Assembly (NCBI RefSeq): GCF_001544615.1
Contig: NZ_FCNV02000005.1
Span: 62,001 to 126,000, forward strand
Source: Caballeronia concitans
Lineage (GTDB): Bacteria; Pseudomonadota; Gammaproteobacteria; Burkholderiales; Burkholderiaceae
Reading direction: 5' to 3'
Length of the DNA: 64,000 nucleotides
The position numbers and the translations under genes were made by a program. Shown piece by piece: positions 35,662 to 42,006 of this stretch. Every line of letters starts with the position of its first letter. Position 1 is the first letter of the stretch. The notes beneath the pieces were generated by a model that ran no database searches, was not told where the DNA came from, and was given only the letters and a program-made list of their open reading frames with translations.

Positions 35662-36126
35662 CTAGAACGGATCGCGCATGTCGCGTGCGGCGCGGAACAT
35701 CACATCGATTTTCGGCGAGACACTTCCGAAAGCGCCATCTAGCAGACGCTTGCCCAGCAAAATCAAATCATCCAACTGGTCGCTCATGCTTCCAATTCCG
35801 ATACGGTTCAGCAGAGCGATTTCTTCGAGAATGACCGGGTCTCGCAGTGTAGTAACGAGCAGAATGGGGACAGTGGGAAACCGCCGTCGAAATTGAGCAA
35901 GCAACTGCACGTTTCCGATATCCAGGTCCGGCTGTACAAACGCGGGATTCATAATCACCAGATCGACGATACTGTATTCCAGGCAGGAAAGAAGCTGGGG
36001 TTCGCGGGTCGCGATTTGCACCGAATTGCGAAACGAGCCGGCGCTGAGCAGATTCCTTATAGGCTCAGCAACTATCGGCAATGGTTCAGCAATGAGAATG
36101 CGGTGATGAACATTTCCCTGTTTCAT
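35662..36126 (-). CDS. RcsB-like pseudo-receiver without output domain
   Basis: A 154-residue protein in an AT-richer patch. Residues 8-135 align by eye with the receiver domain of RcsB/NarL regulators: RILIAEPLPIVAEPIRNLL at beta1/alpha1 and FPTVPILLVTTLRDPVIL at beta4. The phospho-acceptor Asp is replaced by Asn60 (LVIMNPAF), the acidic pair reads EP, and the conserved Lys of beta5 is lost (IGSMSD). The frame ends with TAG just where the LuxR-type HTH would begin. It cannot be phosphorylated in the normal way or bind DNA alone. The ATG at 36126 has GAGG nine nt upstream; an earlier in-frame ATG at 36225 exists. It may be a remnant or a protein-binding regulator. Confidence 0.6.
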   Translation of the reverse strand: MKQGNVHHRILIAEPLPIVAEPIRNLLSAGSFRNSVQIATREPQLLSCLEYSIVDLVIMNPAFVQPDLDIGNVQLLAQFRRRFPTVPILLVTTLRDPVILEEIALLNRIGIGSMSDQLDDLILLGKRLLDGAFGSVSPKIDVMFRAARDMRDPF

Positions 36127-36464
36127 TCTTGGCCTCACAGAGTGTTTGAAGATGAACCCCGATCCCCAAAACCGAGGATAACTGAGGAAATGCTCATGTA
36201 CTATTAAATTCTTTCGATATTGCACTCTAAAAACAAATTCTCAATACATTTTTATAGATTGGACCGTTAAATCGATGCTTGCACGATGCATCGACGGATT
36301 CGAAGCAGTTAATTGGCGGTGGTCGGTGACAAATAGCTGCGGGAGATGGACGTAATCATCGAAGGTGCGGCCATGCAGGAAAACGCGCACGGCAGTAATA
36401 CCTCGCAGATAACAACGCGGCGGCCGGTGAAACGTCTCGACTTCAGCACACCGCGCCGTGCTCA
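36127..36464. other. 338-bp AT-rich intergenic region
   Basis: Noticeably AT-rich, especially 36180-36270. A possible leftward promoter for the pseudo-receiver is TTGAGA (36239-36244) with a 17-bp spacer and a weak AATATC (36216-36221). No gene is recognised; one leftward frame has unlikely composition. Confidence 0.4.
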
Positions 36465-36650
36465 CTAGCTGCCCTTGGATCTCTCCGATTTTTCGTCGCT
36501 CGGCGGCACACCCGCAGGACTCGGCGGATCGCGCAGTTCGGCGTCCTCGCCCGGACGGTGCGGCGGATCTTCGGGCTGTGCCGGACCAAGGTCGGTCAGG
36601 CCTTCGGAATCGATCGGGTTCTGAGGCGGATTGCTGTTTTCCGTGGACAT
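36465..36650 (-). CDS. small acidic Pro-rich protein (61 aa)
   Basis: A 61-residue hydrophilic, probably disordered protein (MSTENSNPPQNPIDSEGLTD..., acidic and Pro-rich, ending KSERSKGS). GGAG at 6-nt spacing supports the ATG at 36650. No family is recognised, though small proteins of this composition recur in Burkholderia. It is divergent from another small acidic protein of like composition across 141 bp. Confidence 0.65.
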   Translation of the reverse strand: MSTENSNPPQNPIDSEGLTDLGPAQPEDPPHRPGEDAELRDPPSPAGVPPSDEKSERSKGS

Positions 36651-36791
36651 GAGCGGCTCCGGTGTTGAACGTCATCGTGGAACGCTTGCAGCAAATCGCG
36701 TTCCGTCGCGGGCATTCTTCGTGCTGTCCGTGTCGTGCGCGATCGAGCGCGGCTGTCACACGTCACACTAACGCATGGATTGGAGATCATC

Positions 36792-36941
36792 ATGACGATT
36801 CCGCAGAACGAACCCGGCACCGATGTCGTCGATACGGACAAGGCCAAGCAACCGGCGCCGACGCCCGAGAAGTCCAACGAAGACTTGCCGCTCACCGAAG
36901 CCGATGATGGCAACACCCGCACCCCGACGAACCCGTCATAA
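36792..36941 (+). CDS. small acidic Pro-rich protein (49 aa)
   Basis: A 49-residue protein starting MTIPQNEPGTDVVDTDKAKQ and continuing with PTPEKSNEDLPLTEADDGN. GGAGATC lies a few nt before the ATG. It is hydrophilic, likely disordered and of unknown function. Its composition and opening (short lead, then N/P/E-rich) resemble the divergent 61-residue protein. A GCGGCC/GGCCGC hairpin at 36957-36978 follows the stop. Confidence 0.65.
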   Translation: MTIPQNEPGTDVVDTDKAKQPAPTPEKSNEDLPLTEADDGNTRTPTNPS

Positions 36942-37053
36942 AGCGTTCGAGCACAGGCGGCCGCGCGTGAAAGGCCGCTTCCGACTCATGAAGTGAGCTG
37001 CTATAGAAAATGCGCTAATTTATCTTATGTCAAATGTGGTCCGTGCAGATGGA

Positions 37054-38346
37054 TCATCGATCCAACTCCCCAGCGCGCCCCAATAAAAACTCCCGCTCCC
37101 TCGCGTTCCTCGCCAACTCTGCCGCCCGAAGAAACTCCTCGCGCGCCTCGTCCTTGCGCCCGACGCGCGCCAGTAGATCCGCCCGTACGCCCGGCAGCCA
37201 ATGATAATTCCGCAGCGCATTCTCATCGCGCAGCCGGTCGACGATATCCAGCGCCGCCTGCGGCCCGAACGCCATGCTCACGGCCACGGCGCGGTTAAGC
37301 TCGACGACCGGCGTCGGTGCAACCTGCATCAGCACGTCGTAGATCGCGACGATCATCGGCCAGTCGGTATCCGCGGCGGTCGGCGCGCGGGCGTGACACG
37401 CCGCGAGCGCCGCTTGCAGCGCATAGACGCCACGCGCACCGCCCAGCGATTCGGCCCGCTTCAACGCCGCCAGCCCGCGCTGAATCAAGAGCGGATCCCA
37501 TCGGCTGCGATCCTGATCCGGCAGCAGCACCGGACGTCCGTCTGCATCGACGCGCGCCTTCATCCGCGATGCCTGTATCTCCATCAATGCGACGAGCCCA
37601 TGCACTTCGCTGTCCTCGGGCGTCAGTTCGGCGAGGATGCGCCCGAGCCGCAGCGCGTCGTCGCATAGCGCGGGACGCATCCAGTCGGCGCCGGCGGTCG
37701 CGGAATAACCTTCGTTGAAAATCAGATAGACGACTTCGAGCACCGAAGCGAGCCGCGCCGCGCGTTCATCGGCCTTGGGCGCTTCGAACGCGACGCGAGC
37801 CGCCGACAACGTCCGCTTCGCACGCACGATGCGTTGCGCGATCGTCGGTTCCGGCACGAGAAACGCGCGCGCGATTTCGTCCGTCGTGAGGCCGCCGAGC
37901 AGCCGCAAAGTCAACGCGACGCGCGCATCCAGCGACAGCACCGGATGACACGCCGTGAACAAGAGCCGAAGCAAATCGTCGCCGATATCGTCTTCGCGCG
38001 CGGCATCGAGGGCATCGACGAAATCGGGGGTGATGTGCCTCTCCTGCGCGTCCAGATCGCGGCCGAGTTCCTCGTGCTTGCGCGCGTGCAGCGCGTGCTG
38101 CCGCAGACGGTCGAGCGCCTTGTTCTTCGCGGTCGTCATGAGCCACGCTCCCGGCTTGTCCGGCACGCCCTCGCGGCTCCAGTGCTCGAGCGCTGCGACG
38201 AACGCGTCCTGCGCCAGCTCTTCCGCCAGCGCGACGTCGCGCACCACGCGCGCCACGCTCGCGATCACCTTCGCGGCCTCGATGCGCCACACCGCGTCGA
38301 TGGTCCGCCGCGTCGCCGCTTCGCGTTCGTCGAAGGCTGCGCTCAC
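37054..38346 (-). CDS. ECF42-type sigma factor with C-terminal TPR-like domain
   Basis: A 430-residue sigma factor. It has sigma-70 region 2 (ALAEELAQDAFVAALEHW, then PGAWLMTTAKNKALDRLR) and region 4 (LTLRLLGGLTTDEIARAFLV, then TIAQRIVRAKRTL), followed by about 230 residues of helical repeats (DUF6596/TPR-like) typical of the ECF42 group. ECF42 genes usually sit beside YCII/DGPF proteins, as here. The start is a GTG at 38346 whose GTGA overlaps the stop of the upstream VOC gene, so it is translationally coupled as the third gene of the operon. No anti-sigma factor is seen; the C-terminal extension is thought to replace it. Confidence 0.9.
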   Translation of the reverse strand: MSAAFDEREAATRRTIDAVWRIEAAKVIASVARVVRDVALAEELAQDAFVAALEHWSREGVPDKPGAWLMTTAKNKALDRLRQHALHARKHEELGRDLDAQERHITPDFVDALDAAREDDIGDDLLRLLFTACHPVLSLDARVALTLRLLGGLTTDEIARAFLVPEPTIAQRIVRAKRTLSAARVAFEAPKADERAARLASVLEVVYLIFNEGYSATAGADWMRPALCDDALRLGRILAELTPEDSEVHGLVALMEIQASRMKARVDADGRPVLLPDQDRSRWDPLLIQRGLAALKRAESLGGARGVYALQAALAACHARAPTAADTDWPMIVAIYDVLMQVAPTPVVELNRAVAVSMAFGPQAALDIVDRLRDENALRNYHWLPGVRADLLARVGRKDEAREEFLRAAELARNAREREFLLGRAGELDR

Positions 38347-38741
38347 GCGGCTTCCGGCGCCATGTGCACGAGTTCCCAGATGTGGCCGTCCAGGTCCTCG
38401 AACGCATGGCCGTACATGAACCCGTGATCCTGCGGCGGACGCGGCGCGCGCCCGCCCGCGGCGATCGCCTTCGCGACGAGATCGTCCACTTCCGCCCTGC
38501 TCTCGCACGACAGGCACACGAGCGTCTGGACCTGCGTGTGCGCGTCGATCAGCGTCTTGTCGGTGAAGGTCTGGAAAAACGGCGTGGTCAGCAGCATCGC
38601 GAAGATGTTTTCGCCGATGACGAGACACGCGGCATCGTCATTCGTGAACGCGGAATCGAAGCCGAGACCGAGCGCCTTGAAGAACGTCATCGATTGCTTC
38701 AGATCGTGTACCGGCAGATTCACGAAGATTTGCTTGTGCAT
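38343..38741 (-). CDS. VOC family (glyoxalase-like) protein
   Basis: A 132-residue vicinal-oxygen-chelate protein: MHKQIFVNLPVHDLKQSM opens the first beta-alpha-beta-beta module and FEDLDGHIWELVHM closes the second. It may be a glyoxalase-like, extradiol-dioxygenase-like or resistance-type protein; the activity is not determined by sequence. ATG at 38741 follows AGGAAAC. It is the middle gene of the operon YCII - VOC - ECF42 sigma factor, overlapping the sigma start by 4 nt. Confidence 0.9.
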   Translation of the reverse strand: MHKQIFVNLPVHDLKQSMTFFKALGLGFDSAFTNDDAACLVIGENIFAMLLTTPFFQTFTDKTLIDAHTQVQTLVCLSCESRAEVDDLVAKAIAAGGRAPRPPQDHGFMYGHAFEDLDGHIWELVHMAPEAA

Positions 38742-38811
38742 GGTGCGGTTTCCTGGCTCTTGTTGGTTGTTTCGATGACGACGTTCCACGCGCGCACGAA
38801 TCGACGCCGCA

Positions 38812-39165
38812 TCACAAATAACACGGCCCGACCTTGCGGACTTCGACCGTGCACCACGACGCGGCCGGGCATTCGGCGGCGATCGCGACGGCTTCGGCGT
38901 GCGTCTCGCAGTCGAGCAGAAAGAAGCCGCCGATCATTTCCTTGGCTTCGGCAAACGGCCCGTCGATGACGCGCGCGTTGCCGTCGGCACGCGAGACGCG
39001 CGACGCATCCTTCAGCGATGTCAGCGATTCGCACGCGCGCAACACGCCGCGCGCCGTCAACGCATCGGCGAATTCCCCCATCTGCCGATACGCCTCGCGG
39101 CCTTCTTCCGGCGATCGCGCCGCGCGCTGTTCGACCGGTTCGACGATGAGCAACAGAAAAGCCAC
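38812..39165 (-). CDS. YciI/DGPF domain protein
   Basis: A 117-residue protein of the YCII-related superfamily, with the DGPF motif (VIDGPFAEAKEMIGGFFLL) that names the group and a His/Asp-type dimeric ferredoxin-like fold. It is the typical partner of ECF42 sigma factors and likely their target or a metabolite sensor; activity is unproven. The start is a GTG at 39165, supported by AAAGGAG 7 nt upstream. First gene of the operon. Confidence 0.88.
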   Translation of the reverse strand: MAFLLLIVEPVEQRAARSPEEGREAYRQMGEFADALTARGVLRACESLTSLKDASRVSRADGNARVIDGPFAEAKEMIGGFFLLDCETHAEAVAIAAECPAASWCTVEVRKVGPCYL

Positions 39166-39501
39166 GGCGGTCTCCTTTCACGGTGTCGGTGTGGCCCAAG
39201 TTAAACCGTCGCGCCGCACTCGGCAATCCGGAAAAATTCGTATGACAATAATGCTCATTTGTCGGACGTTACATTGCGTTACGCGACGTTGCGTGCAAGA
39301 TACGCAAATCGTATGTAGTATCTGCCCGCAATCGTCTGATCGCCCGCTGCCCGGCAGGCAAAAATGACCGGGCCATCCGATTACCGTCGTTATCCGGTTG
39401 TAATTCGCCGTTGTAGTTCACCGTTGTAGTTCGCGCTGCGATTCCCCGCTGCTTCCCGATGCGCATCTCCTGAATGCGTCGTTAGTTGACCTAATCGAAC
39501 A
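39166..39501. other. 336-bp divergent intergenic region
   Basis: Promoter region for the ECF42 operon (leftward) and the glycosidase-like lipoprotein (rightward). It holds tandem 13-bp repeats at 39395-39434. Promoter hexamers for the ECF42 sigma factor could not be identified by eye. Confidence 0.45.
39395..39434 (+). repeat. three tandem ~13-bp repeats
   Basis: CGGTTGTAATTCGC, CGTTGTAGTTCAC and CGTTGTAGTTCGC run head to tail, 68 nt before the lipoprotein start. Nearly helical-turn-plus spacing (13 bp) makes cooperative regulator binding possible; slippage product is the alternative. Confidence 0.6.
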
Positions 39502-41376
39502 ATGAAGAAGAACCCGTTCCTGCTTTCCACGCTCGTCCTTGCGCTCGCCGGTTGCGGCGGTGGCGCCGATGATTCCTCCACGCCCGCTTCCGTCGTCAAC
39601 GCGGCGGCCAGACCCGCGCTGACCTGCGCGTCGCCCGTGACGGCGGCGGCGTCGGGCGGCAGCGGACAGATCACCGTCGACACCCCGAGCACCGATGGTT
39701 CCCGCATGTATCCCGCCGGCACGAAGTTCCAGGTCGCGGTGACCACGCGCCCCGGCAGCGCCGATACGCTCAAGTGGAGCATTGCCGATGCGCTCGGCAA
39801 GACGGTCGCGAGCGGCAGCTTCGCCGCGCCCGCCGCCGCCACGAAAACCACCCTCACCTGTTCATCGACGATCGCGGGTTACTTCGCCGTCTCCGCGACG
39901 TTCGTCAACCACGGCGGCCGGGTGCAGACAGCGGGCACGCGTCCGAACGGCATCGCCACGTTCGGCGTGCTGCCGAATCTCGGCGGCGTCATTCCGCCCG
40001 TCACGTATGCGAAACAGGAGCAGCATCGCTTCGGCATGCAGGGCTTCAACGACAACGGCACGATGCTCGCGGCGCTCGGCATTTCGTCCACCATCGACGA
40101 TCGCCAGATGTCCGTCATGGAGCCGAACGGCCGCAACACGTTCAACCCGTCTGCAAACAATCTCGATCCGTTCTACACGTCGGGCAAGGTCATGCGCCTC
40201 GTGCGGCTAGACGGCATTCCTGGCTGGGCGAGCGCGCACGGCCTGAGTCCGGACTACGGCTATCTGCCGAGCGATCCGTCGTACTTCGCGGATTATCTGT
40301 CGCGCGTCGGCCAGGAAACGGAAGCGATCCGCGCGCGCTATTACCCGACGATGTCCGCGAACTACTATCAGGTCACGTGGGAGCCGTACATTCTGTGGAA
40401 GGACACGGACGCGAACTTCGTCGCGCTGTACAAGGCGGCGTATCAAGGGCTGCATTCGAAGGATCCGCACGCGGTCGTGATGGGACCGGCCGAGCCGTTC
40501 CCGTCGCTCACGACGGAGCGCCTGAAGCGCCTCGCGCCGCTCGGCCTCGCGCACTATCTCGACGGCATCGCGACGCATGGTTATTACGATGCGGGCACAT
40601 CGCCGTCGCATCCGCCGGAGCGCCATCACACCGACGCGAACGCCGCCGACGCCGCCAACTCGCTGCTCAACGAAATGCGCAATCTGCGCGCGGAAATGGC
40701 GAAGGACTACAAGCCGAACATGAAGCTGTTCGTCACGGAGACGGGCATCAGCTACGACATCGGCTCGAACTACGGTCCGAACTATCCGACGCCGAACGTG
40801 CTGTTCGCGCAGGGCGCGGTCGTCGCACGCACGCACATCATCCTGCTCGGCGAAGGCGCGGATCAGACTTACGTGTTCTTCGGGCCGGACTTCCCCGGTG
40901 AGCCTGGCTACGGCACGTTCTTCGATCTCGATCATCCGCAAGCCGCGTTCGGCACGACGAACATCAGCCCGAAGCCGGCGGCGATGGCCGTCGCCGCGAT
41001 GACGCGCGTGCTCGACGGCACGATCACGCTCGGCCCGGTGAACAACCTGCCGTCCGGTGTGTATGCGTATGCGTTCCAGCAGCGCGGCAACGGTAAGGTC
41101 ATCACCGCCTTGTGGACGCACAACAACGCGGTCTGGCCGGCATCGAACGGTGCGTTCAGCGCGACGTACAGCACGCCGTACAAGCTCAACGTCGATGCAG
41201 CCGGCACGAGCGGCACCGTGCAACTCATCGACGCGATGGGCAACGTATCGAGCGCGCCGTACACGAACGGTGTCGTCACGCTGACGTTGACGGAATCGCC
41301 GCAATACGTCGTGTCCGTGAATGCGGATGTCGCGAAGAAGAACGCGACGAAGCCGCTGGGCTATACCGGCGCGTAA
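39502..41376 (+). CDS. secreted lipoprotein with glycosidase-like (clan GH-A) domain
   Basis: A 624-residue lipoprotein: signal with lipobox LALAGC (Cys18), a Gly/Ser/Ala-rich linker, and an Ig-like beta domain (about 45-160). A catalytic-looking barrel then runs from about 170 to 500, with a C-terminal beta domain. The barrel has a Glu after beta4 (VTWEPYILWKD, Glu294) and a second Glu on beta7 (LFVTETGISYD, Glu413), as in GH-A retaining glycosidases. A CAZy family cannot be fixed by eye. Surface anchoring suggests attack on an external or own polysaccharide. It may work with the exopolysaccharide locus 5 kb upstream; that is inference. Confidence 0.65.
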   Translation: MKKNPFLLSTLVLALAGCGGGADDSSTPASVVNAAARPALTCASPVTAAASGGSGQITVDTPSTDGSRMYPAGTKFQVAVTTRPGSADTLKWSIADALGKTVASGSFAAPAAATKTTLTCSSTIAGYFAVSATFVNHGGRVQTAGTRPNGIATFGVLPNLGGVIPPVTYAKQEQHRFGMQGFNDNGTMLAALGISSTIDDRQMSVMEPNGRNTFNPSANNLDPFYTSGKVMRLVRLDGIPGWASAHGLSPDYGYLPSDPSYFADYLSRVGQETEAIRARYYPTMSANYYQVTWEPYILWKDTDANFVALYKAAYQGLHSKDPHAVVMGPAEPFPSLTTERLKRLAPLGLAHYLDGIATHGYYDAGTSPSHPPERHHTDANAADAANSLLNEMRNLRAEMAKDYKPNMKLFVTETGISYDIGSNYGPNYPTPNVLFAQGAVVARTHIILLGEGADQTYVFFGPDFPGEPGYGTFFDLDHPQAAFGTTNISPKPAAMAVAAMTRVLDGTITLGPVNNLPSGVYAYAFQQRGNGKVITALWTHNNAVWPASNGAFSATYSTPYKLNVDAAGTSGTVQLIDAMGNVSSAPYTNGVVTLTLTESPQYVVSVNADVAKKNATKPLGYTGA

Positions 41377-41392
41377 CGTACGTAACGTCTTG

Positions 41393-41441
41393 TCGAGGCG
41401 AACGGCATCTCGTTATTGACAGCGCCGCACGTTCGCCTCGA
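41393..41441. repeat. 12-bp inverted repeat
   Basis: Perfect arms TCGAGGCGAACG (41393-41404) and CGTTCGCCTCGA (41430-41441) around a 25-nt loop, just after the lipoprotein gene. It may be a 3' end hairpin of that gene. The right arm overlaps the predicted promoter spacer and -10. Confidence 0.7.
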
Positions 41442-41445
41442 TACT
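41416..41445 (+). promoter_or_regulatory. sigma-70-like promoter
   Basis: TTGACA (perfect -35, 41416-41421), an 18-bp spacer and GATACT (41440-41445). It would start transcription at about 41452, 130 nt before a strong intrinsic terminator and 207 nt before the DUF2917 start. Confidence 0.6.
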
Positions 41446-41451
41446 GCACGA

Positions 41452-41610
41452 CATGCACGCAGCCCTTCTCATCGCCATCGCCGCGATTAAAAACCCAATG
41501 AACGCCATGGATGGCGGGTCATCGGGAGAGCGTGTGCGCTAGCGAAGAGAGAAGCAAAAGCTGGCAGAATCGATTCCGAAGGCCCCGCCGAAAGACGGGG
41601 CCTTTTGTTT
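41452..41610 (+). ncRNA. candidate small RNA or terminated leader (~155 nt)
   Basis: The segment is bounded by a good promoter (41416-41445) and a Rho-independent terminator: stem AAGGCCCCG/CGGGGCCTT (41579-41604) and a T-rich tail. Inside are small hairpins (CGCCA-TGGA-TGGCG at 41503-41516, AGCG-TGTG-CGCT near 41530, GAATCGATTC near 41570). A 29-codon frame from ATG 41453 lacks a ribosome binding site because it starts at the presumed 5' end. It could be a trans-acting sRNA or an attenuated leader of the DUF2917 gene. No Rfam family is recognised. Confidence 0.45.
41579..41610 (+). terminator. Rho-independent terminator
   Basis: Nine-bp perfect stem AAGGCCCCG/CGGGGCCTT, 8-nt loop, followed by TTGTTTTG. 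It lies upstream of, not after, the DUF2917 coding sequence. Confidence 0.85.
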
Positions 41611-41658
41611 TGATGCGTGCGTGGCCCTCCGTCTTCGGCTCACATCATGGAGAGCAGG

Positions 41659-41994
41659 ATGGAAGAGCTGTCGAAAGTTGAAGGCCGTGGCGCGCGCGTC
41701 GTTGTGTATCTCGAAGTGGCCGCGCGCCGGACCGTGTCATGGCGCGTATCGCGCGATGCGGAGTTGCGCATCGGGAACGCATCGGTGTGGCTCACGCGTC
41801 ATCGCGATCCCTACGACTACTGGATGCAGCCCGGCGACGTGCTGCGTCTCGTGCGCGGCGAACGCGTGTGGCTGTCGTCGGATTGCGATCACGCGGTCGA
41901 GGTCTCGGTGACGTCGTATCGCAAGGCACGTGAGCGGCCCGCGTGGACGCGCATGTTCGCGCGCTTCTTCCCGCGCTCCGTCAATGCGATATGA
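41659..41994 (+). CDS. DUF2917 family protein
   Basis: A 111-residue protein matching the DUF2917 pattern: a small beta-rich domain with LRIGNASVWLTRHRDPYDYWMQPGD-like spacing of Gly/Trp/Asp, which also recalls a cupin-like sheet. Function unknown. The ATG at 41659 has GGAGAG six nt upstream; a slightly earlier ATG (41647) is possible. It is convergent with the tannase-family gene (12 nt between stops). A terminator just upstream suggests its own promoter or an attenuated transcript. Confidence 0.75.
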   Translation: MEELSKVEGRGARVVVYLEVAARRTVSWRVSRDAELRIGNASVWLTRHRDPYDYWMQPGDVLRLVRGERVWLSSDCDHAVEVSVTSYRKARERPAWTRMFARFFPRSVNAI

Positions 41995-42006
41995 GCTGGT
42001 CGACGC

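Noticed and set aside
41515-41600. GGGAGAG and GAAGAGAGAAGCAA words resembling a glycine riboswitch
   Set aside because: The closing CTCTC strand and the conserved GAAGGGGCAA core are absent; the segment is better described as a possible small RNA with its own terminator.
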